The notes beneath the pieces were generated by a model. It did no database searches, was not told the DNA's origin, and was given only the letters and a program-made list of their open reading frames with translations. Source: Acidobacteriota bacterium (GTDB lineage Bacteria; Acidobacteriota; Terriglobia; Acidiferrales; UBA7541). From it: a stretch of 33,231 nt of DNA. The stretch lies in the NCBI GenBank assembly GCA_016201215.1, contig JACQDH010000202.1:1-33231 (forward strand), written 5' to 3'. The position numbers and the translations under genes are program-made. Below, piece after piece: positions 1 to 8,506 of this stretch; within the stretch, counting starts at the first letter, position 1, and each line of letters opens with the position of its first letter.

Positions 1-619
1 GGCGGCGGGCATCCCGGTGACGGCCTTCGCCCAGGCGGGAACCGAGGGGGACGCCGTCGAGGCGGCCCGGCGGATCGGCTTCCCCGTGGCGGTCAAGCTG
101 AACTCCCCGGACGTCACGCACAAGTCCGACGTGGGCGGAGTCGTGCTGGGGGTGGCAGACGAGGCCGGGGTGCGGGCCGCTTTCCGAAAGTTCCGACAGA
201 TCGAGGAGGCCGGGGGATTCCGGGCCGGTGGCGCGCTCGTGTGCGCGATGGCGCCGCCGGGCCGGGAGGTCATTGTGGGGGTGACGCGGGATTCCCAGTT
301 CGGCCACGCGGTGATGTTCGGGATCGGTGGGACGCTGGTGGAGGTGCTGAAGGACGTCTCGTTCCGGCTCGTTCCGCTCTCAGGTGCGGATGCGGCGGAG
401 ATGATCTCGGAGGTCCGGGGCTCGAGAGCCCTGAGAGGGGTCCGGGGCGGCAAGGCGGCGGACTTCGCCGCACTGAAGGACCTGCTTCTCCGAGTCTCGG
501 ACCTGGTCCGAAAGAACCCGGACGTCGAGGAGATGGACCTGAACCCCGTGTTCGTCTACGAGAAGGGGGTGCTCGTGGCGGACGCGCGGGTCGCGCTGGG
601 GAGCTCCCGCCGGGGCTGA
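1..619 (+). CDS. Acyl-CoA synthetase (ADP/NDP-forming), C-terminal ATP-grasp part, 5' truncated
   Basis: The window opens inside this gene; the frame is open from base 2 and the GTG at 17 is internal, so the true start lies upstream. About 205 residues are visible and they match the ATP-grasp subdomain of ADP-forming acetate/acyl-CoA ligases. Recognisable blocks are PVAVKLNSPDVTHKSDVGGV near the start, GREVIVGV and FGIGGTLVEVLKDVSFRLVPL in the middle, and EEMDLNPVFV near the end, which carries the acidic/Asn metal-binding signature. The family interconverts acyl-CoA, ADP and phosphate with free acid, CoA and ATP in the cytoplasm through a phosphohistidine. Whether the gene is a fused alpha-beta protein or a separate beta subunit cannot be seen. 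The stop is TGA at 617-619. Substrate unknown. Confidence 0.85.
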   Translation, partial: AAGIPVTAFAQAGTEGDAVEAARRIGFPVAVKLNSPDVTHKSDVGGVVLGVADEAGVRAAFRKFRQIEEAGGFRAGGALVCAMAPPGREVIVGVTRDSQFGHAVMFGIGGTLVEVLKDVSFRLVPLSGADAAEMISEVRGSRALRGVRGGKAADFAALKDLLLRVSDLVRKNPDVEEMDLNPVFVYEKGVLVADARVALGSSRRG

Positions 620-1215
620 ACGGGGCGAGTCGTGCGGAGCCTGAAAGGGGAAACGCTGTTCATTATGGGAGCTAGAGGGGGATTCGGGAAAGCGTGCGTC
701 TTCGGCACTTGGGGGACTTCCTGTTCAGATAGCCTAGAGGGGAGTGCTGAGCAGATGCAGCGAAGCCAGGGTTTAGGTCTGCGGTTCACCCCCAAGCCGC
801 GCCAGACAGCGCGGCCTCTCCGGTCACAACGGTGGTACTGTGGAGGGCGCGCTCTTTCCCTGCGGCCCCTGATGCTCCGATCCAACCGGTTTTCGCCCGA
901 GCGCTGACGCCTCGCAGTTTCTCACTCCCATACCGGCAGGTGACACCAAGTTTGGCATGAAACACCGCCGGTGACTCCCAGCCGAGGTCTCCCTTAAAAA
1001 ACGGCAGTATGTTGCATTTTTCGGCAAGCACAGCCAACTCGTTCTTTTTCGTCGGAGCCACGAGGGAGATACTCTTGGAGTGTTGGAAAGATTACTCATT
1101 GCTATGATGAGCATGGCTCCCCCTCCGTGTACAGAAGTGTCTTTGTCCAATTCCTGCCTGCTCGCGCCGCGATAACGCTCTGAAGAGAGCTTGAGTCGTT
1201 CCGAAGGAGCACGCG
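620..1215. other. Intergenic stretch without a supported gene
   Basis: Short open frames exist on both strands but none shows a recognisable domain or a convincing ribosome binding site. The base composition drops below that of the flanking genes, with A/T-rich patches near 1000-1110. A perfect 7-bp stem (796-802 with 809-815, 6-nt loop) has no T run after it, so it is not a clear terminator. A second small hairpin (1177-1181 with 1186-1190) lies in the leader of the next gene. A possible extended -10 promoter is listed separately. I do not recognise a tRNA or a known RNA family here. Confidence 0.6.
1100..1108 (+). promoter_or_regulatory. Possible extended -10 promoter for the ATP-grasp gene
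   Basis: TGCTATGAT fits an extended -10 element (TG, one base, then TATGAT, five of six consensus bases). No good -35 lies at the usual distance. It would give a leader of about 100 nt containing the small hairpin at 1177-1190. Sequence match only. Confidence 0.3.
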
Positions 1216-2349
1216 ATGGGAGACCGACTGGAAACCCGCCTTAAAATCAAACGGGGCACCGCATACGTCGGTCGGCGTGTGCGGCGCTTTCTGGGGCTGG
1301 ACAGACCGGACGATGTCAAGCGGAAGCTGGAGACCTACCGCCGGTACTGGGAAGATGCGGCGCGAATCCTCTCCGCGGAGTTTGTACCTCTGACGGATGG
1401 ATTCTGGGAGGTTCGGCTGAATGGCCGGAGTACGCGGATCCACGGTTGGCATGTGCCGCTCGGCGATCCGGTGGCGATTGCGATCTCTCGGAATAAGCCG
1501 CTTTGCTATCAGTATGCGATGAACTGCGGTGTGCCCGTTCCCCCGCACGGAGTTTTCCGGCTGGAAGAAATGGCCCAGGCAAGGAAATTCCTCGCCCAGA
1601 ACCCGGGGATCTACGTCGTGAAGCCGACGAGCGGTGCCGTCTCCGGCGGCGCCATCACCACCCATGTCCGCACGCCCAGGCAACTGGAGGATGCAGCCGT
1701 TGCGGTTTCCTTTTTCACCGAAGAATTTCTTCTGGAGAGAATGATTTTCGGCGAGTCGTTTCGCCTGCTCTACCTGGACGGTGCTATGATCCATGCCGTA
1801 CGGCGGCGTGGAGTACGGGTAGTTGGAGACGGCCGCTCGACAATCGCAGAGCTGCTCACCGGGCAAGGTCTCGCGAAGGCTGCGCTCGACCTCACCACCT
1901 GGGCGACACTCGAGTCGCAGGAGTTATTGCCGCACAGCGTGCCCGCAAACGGACGGGAAATTCTGGCCCGGTCGTTGCCCGCAGGGCTGAGCAAGAGGCA
2001 GAAGCTGTGCACGGATTACGATGAAAAGATCACCCATCTCATCTGCCCGGCGATTGTCCGGGCCATCGAGCGCTTGCTGGAAGTTCTCGGAACCAAGATT
2101 GCCGGCGTGGATATTGTGACCACCGATCCCACCGCTTGCCTGAAGGAAAGCGGCGGAGTGCTGCTGGAAGTGAATCCGCTGCCGGGGATCCACCGCCACT
2201 ACATGACCCCGGAAGACCATGGGCCCGATTCGGTCGGCGTCAAAGTTCTCAAGTACCTGCTGCAGGAATCGAGGCACACCCCTCTGGAACCAGCACTTAC
2301 CATGGCCGGCTTCGCTGCGGATCGCCGAATTACCCACCCGCGCGACTAA
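1216..2349 (+). CDS. Stand-alone ATP-grasp ligase, cyanophycin-synthetase-like
   Basis: The 377-residue product starts at ATG 1216, with GGAG about seven bases upstream. It has an ATP-grasp fold: a nucleotide-binding strand with Lys136 (VVKPTSG, 134-140), a glycine-rich loop (SGGAITTHV), the block VVGDGRSTIAEL (202-213) typical of the cyanophycin synthetase ATP-grasp region, and the metal-binding end AGVDIVTTD (296-304) plus LLEVNPLPG (316-324, Glu318 and Asn320). ATP-grasp enzymes activate a carboxylate as acyl phosphate and join it to an amine or thiol. It lacks the C-terminal Mur-ligase half and the usual N-terminal domain of cyanophycin synthetase; only about 90 unassigned residues precede the fold. 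No partner biosynthetic gene is adjacent. Substrate is unknown; a role in peptide or amino-acid ligation is inference. Confidence 0.75.
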   Translation: MGDRLETRLKIKRGTAYVGRRVRRFLGLDRPDDVKRKLETYRRYWEDAARILSAEFVPLTDGFWEVRLNGRSTRIHGWHVPLGDPVAIAISRNKPLCYQYAMNCGVPVPPHGVFRLEEMAQARKFLAQNPGIYVVKPTSGAVSGGAITTHVRTPRQLEDAAVAVSFFTEEFLLERMIFGESFRLLYLDGAMIHAVRRRGVRVVGDGRSTIAELLTGQGLAKAALDLTTWATLESQELLPHSVPANGREILARSLPAGLSKRQKLCTDYDEKITHLICPAIVRAIERLLEVLGTKIAGVDIVTTDPTACLKESGGVLLEVNPLPGIHRHYMTPEDHGPDSVGVKVLKYLLQESRHTPLEPALTMAGFAADRRITHPRD

Positions 2350-2544
2350 GGACTGCAAATCGCCGGAGCGCGCTCCTCACCAGGGGATTTCCCGGGCGGA
2401 ACTCAGATTCCGCCTTTCTCCGCTCCGCTTCGAGAGCACAGGGGTTGACCGTGAGGGGCCGTCACCGGGCGCGATCCCGAAGCCACACGGAACCGGCAAC
2501 TTCCTGCCTTGTGCACTCCGTGGAACACCGGACCAATCCTGCAA

Positions 2545-2573
2545 TTGTGGGCTTCGGCGGCAACGAATATGAT
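2545..2573 (+). promoter_or_regulatory. Possible sigma70-type promoter for the cyclase/FecR pair
   Basis: TTGTGG at 2545-2550 and TATGAT at 2568-2573 are separated by 17 bp. Transcription would start near 2580, about 20 nt before the cyclase ATG at 2600. The -35 is weak (three of six), the -10 good (five of six). Confidence 0.35.
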
Positions 2574-2599
2574 TTCGTTCCAGAGGCCAGGAAGCTCAG

Positions 2600-4807
2600 A
2601 TGACCCTCAGAAGGCGCAGCGCGCTGCTGATCCGTCTAATCTGCGCGGGTACCGCTGTTCTGTGGATTCTGCTCGTGGTGGTGAATCCCAGTCTGCTCGA
2701 GCGGTTTGAACTGGCTGCCCTGGATACCGAACTGCACCTGGCGTCTGCTTCGCGCGCCTCCTCGGACATTGTCATCGTAGCACTCGACGAGCGTGCCGTG
2801 CACCGCTACGGGCCCTTGCGCTGGCCGCCGGCGCTGATGGCCGAAGTGCTCACCGCGCTCGACCGTGTCGGCGCGCGCGTGATCGCCTTTGATTTCGTTT
2901 TTTCGGGGGATGGCGACCGGCGCGCACAAGCGGCGACGCCGGGGCCGTCGCGTTACTTGCCGCTGTGCGAGGCGGTCGCGCGCAGCGGAAAAGTGGTTCT
3001 GGGCACCTACTTCGATTTTGAATCCGACCCGGAGGACCGTCCCGCTCCTCCCGACTTCCGCGAGCATCGCGCGCGGAGCGTCCGCTATCTCGGCGGCGCG
3101 ACCCCGGCGACGGCGGAGGCGCCGGTGCCCCTGGCCAGCGAAGTCCACCCGCTGGCGCCGGAACTGGCGGCCGTGGCGCACAGCTTTGGACATCTGAACA
3201 TCGTGCCCAGTCCCGGCGATGGGATCATGCGCTGGCTGCCCCTGGTCGCGCGCTATCAGAATGATTTCTACACCGACTTCGACGTGGAGGTGGCGCGCAC
3301 CTATTTGGGCAACGTCCGCGCCGAGCTGCTCCTCGGCCGGCGACGGGTCGAAGGCGTGCAACTGGGCCCGCGACGCATCACCACCGACGAGCGCGGGCAA
3401 TTGCTGATCCGCTTTGCCGGCGGGCGTGGCAGCTACACAACGCTTTCGGCCGCCGACCTGCTCGCCGCGAGAATCCCCCCGGAGCAGCTTCGCGATCGTA
3501 TCGTGCTGGTGGGTTCGACCGCGGCCGGCGCCGCCGACGTTTGGGCCACGCCGCTCGACCCGCTGCTGCCCGGCGTGGAGATCCATGCCAATGCGATTGA
3601 TAACCTGCTGCATGGCAACTATCTGGTGCGCAACTGGCAGACCCGCCTGCTGACCTTTGTCGTGCTCGCCCTGCTGGGCCTCGGCGGCGGGCTGGTTCTG
3701 CCCTGGGCGCTGGGTTTCGGCCTGCGGCGCCTCGGAGCGTTGGCGGCAGCGGTGGTTGCGGCCGGGCTGGTGGGCCACTACTTGCTGTTCACGCGCACGG
3801 GCTACGCCGTGGGCCTGGTGTCGCCGCTGCTGGCCATGGTGACGCTGCTGGGAGGCACCCTGGTGGCCAGCTACTTCACCGAAGAAAAGCAGCGTCAGCA
3901 GGTGGAACGCAGCTTCGAGCACTACCTGGACCGCAGCGTCATCAACGAGCTACTGGAGCGCCCGGAGCGGCTGCGGCTGGGCGGCGAGCGCCGCGAGTTG
4001 TCCGTGCTGTTCTGCGACATTCGCAATTTCACCAGCCTCGCCGAGGGCCTTCCCCCCGAGGCCACCGTGGAGATGCTGAACGAGTTCTTCACCACCATGA
4101 CTGGAGTGATCTTCTCGCGCCGCGGCTTGGTGGACAAGTTTGTGGGTGACCAGATCATGGCGGTGTGGGGCGCGCCGCTCGAGCGCGCCGACCACGCGGC
4201 GCAGGCCTGTGCGGCGGCGCTCGAGATGACCAAGGCTTTCGGCGAACTCAAGGCACGCTGGGCCAACCTGCCGGTCTGCGCCTGGGATCCGGCGCGGAAA
4301 GAAAGCCAGGCGGGGCCCACTACAATCAACTGCGGCGTGGGGATCAACTCCGGGCCCATGGTGGTCGGCAACATCGGCTCAGCGCGCCGAATTTCCTACA
4401 CCGTGATCGGCGACCACGTGAACGTGGCCTCGCGCCTCGAGTCGCTCAACAAGCTCTACGGCACGCAAATATTGGTCGGTCCGCCCACCTATGTGGCCGC
4501 GCGGGAGGAGTTTCGTTTTCGGGAAATCGATCGGTTGCGCGTGCGGGGACGCACGCAAGCGCAGGTCGTGTATGAGTTGCTCGGCCGCAACCACACGCCG
4601 GCGCTCGATGAGGATTGGCTGGCTGCGTTTGCCGAGGGCCTGGAAACCTACCGCCAGCAGGACTGGGCCGCAGCGGCCCGCGCCTTTGCCGCCGCGCTCG
4701 ACCGTAATCCATTCGATGCCTGCGCGAAGTTTTACCTGTCCCGCGCCGAGCATTTCGCTAAGAATCCTCCCAAGGAAGAGCGGGAAGGCGCCCTCTATCT
4801 TCGTTAG
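2600..4807 (+). CDS. CHASE2-sensor class III adenylate/guanylate cyclase
   Basis: A 735-residue membrane receptor cyclase. Order: TM helix at about 10-28; extracytoplasmic CHASE2 sensor at about 30-345 (DIVIVALDERAVHRYG, VIAFDFVFS, and the closing PGVEIHANAIDNLL); three TM helices at about 350-425; a short linker (SYFTEEKQRQQVERSFEHYL); class III cyclase domain at about 465-645; and a C-terminal TPR-like segment. The catalytic set is present: metal-binding Asp473 (FCDIRNFT) and Asp517 (DKFVGD), Lys513 and Asp605 (TVIGDHVN) at the purine-specifying positions, and Asn608/Arg612 for transition-state binding. The Lys/Asp pair fits adenine, so cAMP is the likely product. The FecR gene follows 55 bp downstream and is probably co-transcribed. 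The signal sensed is unknown. Confidence 0.93.
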   Translation: MTLRRRSALLIRLICAGTAVLWILLVVVNPSLLERFELAALDTELHLASASRASSDIVIVALDERAVHRYGPLRWPPALMAEVLTALDRVGARVIAFDFVFSGDGDRRAQAATPGPSRYLPLCEAVARSGKVVLGTYFDFESDPEDRPAPPDFREHRARSVRYLGGATPATAEAPVPLASEVHPLAPELAAVAHSFGHLNIVPSPGDGIMRWLPLVARYQNDFYTDFDVEVARTYLGNVRAELLLGRRRVEGVQLGPRRITTDERGQLLIRFAGGRGSYTTLSAADLLAARIPPEQLRDRIVLVGSTAAGAADVWATPLDPLLPGVEIHANAIDNLLHGNYLVRNWQTRLLTFVVLALLGLGGGLVLPWALGFGLRRLGALAAAVVAAGLVGHYLLFTRTGYAVGLVSPLLAMVTLLGGTLVASYFTEEKQRQQVERSFEHYLDRSVINELLERPERLRLGGERRELSVLFCDIRNFTSLAEGLPPEATVEMLNEFFTTMTGVIFSRRGLVDKFVGDQIMAVWGAPLERADHAAQACAAALEMTKAFGELKARWANLPVCAWDPARKESQAGPTTINCGVGINSGPMVVGNIGSARRISYTVIGDHVNVASRLESLNKLYGTQILVGPPTYVAAREEFRFREIDRLRVRGRTQAQVVYELLGRNHTPALDEDWLAAFAEGLETYRQQDWAAAARAFAAALDRNPFDACAKFYLSRAEHFAKNPPKEEREGALYLR

Positions 4808-4862
4808 TTCCACTCCGCGAGTGGGGCAGGGAACTGGACCAGCGCCGGCAAGGAGGCCGATG

Positions 4863-5690
4863 ATGAACGTGCTGCTCTCTATTGTCCTGGCATTGCCGGT
4901 GGCGCTTCAGCCGCAGGCTGCCGCGCCCCCGAGCGCGGAGGCTCAGCCCGTCGCCGCGGTGACTCAGGTGTCGGGCGAAGTCTTGGTGCGTCACGGGCAG
5001 GCGTGGGCCCTCGTGGACAAGGTGCCGATGAACCTGGTGAGCGGTGACACGGTGACCACCGACCGCGGCCGCGCCGAAGTCCACTTCCTGGCCGACGATT
5101 CCACTCTGGTTCTGGATGTGGGCACCCACCTGAGCATCTCCGAGACCCCCACGCGTACGGGCTGGCTGCGCCGCGTGGAGATTTTTCTCGGCGACGTATG
5201 GTTTCATATGCAACACAGCCTGAAAGGTAACACCGAGCTGGCCACGCCCACCGCCGTGGGCGGATTGCGCGGCACTCAGGGGCTGATCCACGTGGAGAAC
5301 GAGAATCAGAGCAATTTCACCTTGTCCGAAGGAGAGCTGGAGATCGCCCAGGTGGCCGGAGCCGGCGGCGGACCGGACGCCGCCAAGGGTATCAGTCTCC
5401 ATGCCGGTGAGACCTTGCAGGCGTCTCGCAACAAGCCGTTGCACGTGAGCAAAGCCGCTGCGCTGCCCGCGCGGCCGGCGGTCAATGTGCCTGCCAATCA
5501 ATTGCCCAAGCCGCGCGCGAACTGGCGGGAACTCATGAGCAAAGACCGGCGGCCGCCGGCGGTGAGTCGGGCCCCTGCGGTTTCCAGTCGCCCGGCTGCT
5601 CCAGGCAAGGCGGCCACGCCGGCAAAGCCCGGACAAACCACGAAGCCGGTGAAGAATGCTCAGCAGCACAAGCCGCCCTCGCTTAGATAG
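4863..5690 (+). CDS. FecR-domain exported protein
   Basis: A 275-residue protein with an N-terminal signal-like segment (residues 1-20) and a FecR domain at about 35-150. Key blocks are VSGEVLVRHGQAW, SGDTVTTDRGRAEVHFLADDS, GTHLSI and the strand TPTAVGGLRGTQG. The tail from about 205 is rich in Pro, Ala and Lys and probably disordered. Two adjacent ATGs occur (4860, 4863). 4863 is chosen because AGGAGG at 4851-4856 sits six bases before it; the other leaves only three. FecR domains in classic systems relay iron signals to ECF sigma factors, but no sigma gene is nearby. Here the neighbour is the CHASE2 cyclase, so a structural or sensory role at the cell envelope alongside it is inferred. Confidence 0.82.
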   Translation: MNVLLSIVLALPVALQPQAAAPPSAEAQPVAAVTQVSGEVLVRHGQAWALVDKVPMNLVSGDTVTTDRGRAEVHFLADDSTLVLDVGTHLSISETPTRTGWLRRVEIFLGDVWFHMQHSLKGNTELATPTAVGGLRGTQGLIHVENENQSNFTLSEGELEIAQVAGAGGGPDAAKGISLHAGETLQASRNKPLHVSKAAALPARPAVNVPANQLPKPRANWRELMSKDRRPPAVSRAPAVSSRPAAPGKAATPAKPGQTTKPVKNAQQHKPPSLR

Positions 5691-5847
5691 AGGTGAGCGC
5701 TCGGCACGTTCGAAACACCGCGAGTCTTGACCGCGGCTCGTGGAAAGTATCTGTGGATGCGCCAAGGAGGAGAGTGCGTGCCTGCTCCCTTCGCTTCCGA
5801 GAAGTCCGCGTCGGCGGAAAACCCCTTTCCGGCGTATCTTACCGCGC

Positions 5848-5853
5848 TATAAT
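5848..5853 (+). promoter_or_regulatory. Perfect -10 hexamer upstream of the efflux operon
   Basis: TATAAT lies 125 bp before the tolC-like start in the 287-bp gap after the FecR gene. No convincing -35 is seen 16-18 bp upstream. It would leave a leader of roughly 120 nt. In GC-rich DNA a perfect -10 is uncommon, which is the main support. Confidence 0.35.
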
Positions 5854-5977
5854 GCGGCCCGGCGTTGCGTAAACTTTCTTGTACCGCACTCACTTTCGGC
5901 CACGTCCCAGTTCATGGTGAGACGGGCGGCACGGCGCAGACCTCGACGGCGCTTCAGGACGATTCGGCATCCAAGTC

Positions 5978-7249
5978 ATGAGGCTTTCGGTGCTCTGGAG
6001 AAAGAAGTTGAAGGCGTTTGCTACCCTCTGCCTGCTGCTGGCGGCGGTCCCCGCGGAGAGCCAGCATAGCCAGCCGGAGCCCGGCGTTGCTTCGGCGCAA
6101 GTCCGTAAGCTCACGCTCCGCGACGCTCTGGAGCTGGCTGATCGGCAGAACTTGGACCTGGCCGCGGCCCGTCAGCGGCGCGCCGTGACGCAAGCGGGCG
6201 TGCAGATCGCCCGGCAGATCCCCAACCCGAACAGCAGCTTTGGGGCCAGCCGCGACTTCCCGCACCAGAGTCTGCTCTTTGAGCAGCCGCTGGAAATCGG
6301 CGGCAAACGCCAGCGCCGGATCGAACTCGCCAAGCAGCAAGTCACCCTGACCGGCCTGGAGATCGAAACCTTCGCCCGGCACGTGCGCCGCAGAGTTCGC
6401 CAGGCGTTTTTCGCCGCGGGGACCTCGCGGGGCCTCTCCGCCCAGCGGGCGCAAGCCCTCGAGCTTGCTCGACGCGTGCGCGACACCGCGCAGGCGCGCT
6501 TTGATGCCGGCGATGTCCCGCAGCTTGAGGTGTTTCAGGCCGAGCTGGAGGTGTCGCGCGCCCAGGCCGATCTGGCCGTGGCGCGGCAGCGCGAAAAAGT
6601 GGCCTTCAGCCAGCTCAATGCGCTGCTCAATGAGCCGCCGGAAACCATGTGGGATACAGCAGGCACGCTCGAAGATTTGCCGCCGCAAGTCGCTCTGCAA
6701 GATGTCGTCCAGCGCGCCTTGGAATCCAGCGCCGAGATCCGTCATCTCCTCCAGGAGCAGAGAATCGAGCAGAGCCGCCGCGCGTGGCTGCAGGCCGAGC
6801 GTATCCCGAACCTCAACGTGCAGTTCGGAAGCGATTTGGATGCGCCGGGAGACTTCCGTGTCGGCCCACGGGGACAACTCTCCCTCGTGGTGCCCCTGTT
6901 CACGCGCAACCAGGGAGAGATTGCTCAGTCGCTGGCCAGCCAGCGCGCGCTGGAAGGCGAAGTTGCAGCCGCGCGGCGTGCGGTGGCCGCGCGCGTCGCG
7001 GCGGTGTATTTTGAGTGGAACGCGCGGCAAACCCAGGTGGAGCTTTTCCGCCGCACCCTGCTGCCCGCCGGGCGGCGCCTGCAAAGCCTGGCCGAAGAGA
7101 GCTACCGGGCCGGCAAGGCCAACCTGCTGACCGTGCTGGACGCCCAGCGCAACGTCCAGCAGGTCGAGCGCGACTACCTGGAGAGTCTGCTCGCGCTCCA
7201 GGCCGCTTTCGCGGACCTGGAAGAGACGGTGGGAGCTTCACTCGACTAA
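5978..7249 (+). CDS. TolC-family outer membrane efflux protein
   Basis: The 423-residue product has a hydrophobic export signal (about 10-27) and the two-repeat outer membrane efflux protein architecture. The first repeat begins LTLRDALELADRQNLDLAAAR, and each repeat has long coiled-coil segments (for example LEIGGKRQRRIELAKQQV, ELEVSRAQADLAVARQ). The second half ends with the characteristic YRAGKANLLTVLDAQRNV block. The protein forms the outer membrane channel and periplasmic tunnel of a tripartite pump. No strong Shine-Dalgarno precedes ATG 5978. The next gene is open directly after its TAA. The IGGKRQRR motif is frequent in CusC/CzcC-like members, but that alone does not assign a metal substrate. 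Confidence 0.93.
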   Translation: MRLSVLWRKKLKAFATLCLLLAAVPAESQHSQPEPGVASAQVRKLTLRDALELADRQNLDLAAARQRRAVTQAGVQIARQIPNPNSSFGASRDFPHQSLLFEQPLEIGGKRQRRIELAKQQVTLTGLEIETFARHVRRRVRQAFFAAGTSRGLSAQRAQALELARRVRDTAQARFDAGDVPQLEVFQAELEVSRAQADLAVARQREKVAFSQLNALLNEPPETMWDTAGTLEDLPPQVALQDVVQRALESSAEIRHLLQEQRIEQSRRAWLQAERIPNLNVQFGSDLDAPGDFRVGPRGQLSLVVPLFTRNQGEIAQSLASQRALEGEVAAARRAVAARVAAVYFEWNARQTQVELFRRTLLPAGRRLQSLAEESYRAGKANLLTVLDAQRNVQQVERDYLESLLALQAAFADLEETVGASLD

Positions 7250-7399
7250 ATGCGCGACCCATCCAACTTGCTCAACGGGATGAAGGTAGCCCGGTTCCTC
7301 AGACTCGGGGCAGTAGCCTTCAAGAGCCCCGCCTCTCCAGAAGCGGGCGGCACAGGCTACAAAGGCAGGGCCCAGATTACGACACGCACTCACCCAGCG

Positions 7400-8506
7400 A
7401 TGATGTTGTCTCTGCTCTTGCTTCTGACCGGCGCTTCCTGCTCGCACAGGTCCTCGGCGGGGGACGACCAGGGGGAGGGGAAGGACAATCTTGGCGCGGT
7501 GGTTGCGGAAGTGACGCTGACACGCGTCGCGCGCGCCGAGATCAGCCAGATGCTGGTGGTGACCGGCACGATCGCCGCGCTGCCCAATCAGGATGTACGC
7601 GTCAGCTCCCTGGTCCCCGGCCGCCTCGCGCAGATGAAGGTTGCCGAGGGCGACCGCATCTCCGCCGGACAATTGGTGGCGCAGATTGAAGAGCAGCCTT
7701 TCCGCGACCAGCTTCAGCAGGCCGAGGCAGCCGCGGCCACCGCACGGGCAAATCTTGAGAATGCCAAACTCTCTCGCGCCCGCAACGAAAACCTTTTCGC
7801 GCGCGGTATTGCCGCTCGCAAGGACTTGGAAGACGCGCGAACACTGGAAACCGTCGCCGAGGCCGCCGTCCGCCAGACTGAAGCTGCGCTGGCACTGGCC
7901 CGCCTGCAACTCTCGCGCTGCGAAGTTCGCTCGCCACTGAGCGGCAGCGTGGTCAAGCGCTTCGTCAATGTGGGCGAGCAGGTGGACGGCTCGGCGGCTC
8001 AGCCCATCCTCGAAGTGGCCAACCTCCGCGAGGTCGAGCTGTTTGGCAACGTGTCCTCAGTTTACCTCGGCAAAATGCGGCCAAACCAGACTCTGCCCAT
8101 CTTGAGCAGTGCTTCTCCCGGTAGAGCATTCTCCGGGCGGGTGGTGGCGATTTCGCAGGCGGTTGATCCGGCCACCAACTCCGGTCTGATCCGCATCCGC
8201 ATTGCCAACGGAGACGGGCTGCTGCGTCTGGGGATGTTCCTCAATGCGCAGGTGCCCGTCGAAACGCACGCCCAGGCGCTCGTCGTGCCGCCTCAGGCCA
8301 TCTATCGCGACCAGCAAGGCCAGCCGCACGTGTACCGGGTCGAGGGCGAGAACGCCACTTCGATCCCGGTGCAGACCGGTATCGAGTCGTCGGACCATAT
8401 TGAGTTGCTTTCCGGCGTTGCGGAAGGCGACGCGATCATCCTGGGTGGCGGCTATGGTCTCGGCGAGAAGACCAGGATCAAGGTGCCGGCCCGGGCCAAG
8501 CCATGA
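7400..8506 (+). CDS. Periplasmic adaptor (membrane fusion protein) of RND efflux pump
   Basis: HlyD/RND-type adaptor joining pump and TolC channel. From ATG 7400 the protein has 368 residues: a signal-like hydrophobic run (MMLSLLLLLTGASC), then lipoyl half-motif VSSLVPGRLAQMKVAEGDRI, an alpha-hairpin with RNENLFARGIAARKDLEDA, the second lipoyl half CEVRSPLSGSVVKRFVNVGE, and beta-barrel and membrane-proximal domains (LVVPPQAIYRD). The same frame is open to an ATG at 7250 that abuts the tolC stop. That would add 50 non-secretory residues before the signal segment, so 7400 (or 7403) is preferred although it lacks a good ribosome binding site. The Cys after GAS could be lipidated, but Gly at -3 makes a poor lipobox. 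Its stop overlaps the pump start as ATGA. Confidence 0.9.
   Translation: MMLSLLLLLTGASCSHRSSAGDDQGEGKDNLGAVVAEVTLTRVARAEISQMLVVTGTIAALPNQDVRVSSLVPGRLAQMKVAEGDRISAGQLVAQIEEQPFRDQLQQAEAAAATARANLENAKLSRARNENLFARGIAARKDLEDARTLETVAEAAVRQTEAALALARLQLSRCEVRSPLSGSVVKRFVNVGEQVDGSAAQPILEVANLREVELFGNVSSVYLGKMRPNQTLPILSSASPGRAFSGRVVAISQAVDPATNSGLIRIRIANGDGLLRLGMFLNAQVPVETHAQALVVPPQAIYRDQQGQPHVYRVEGENATSIPVQTGIESSDHIELLSGVAEGDAIILGGGYGLGEKTRIKVPARAKP

Noticed and set aside
940-980. TTGGCATG resembling a sigma54 -24 element
   Set aside because: The matching GC of a -12 TTGC element at the required spacing is absent.
2636-3922. Long antisense frame across the CHASE2 domain
   Set aside because: Same antisense artefact; the composition is Arg/His/Gln-rich and the plus-strand cyclase has full motif support.
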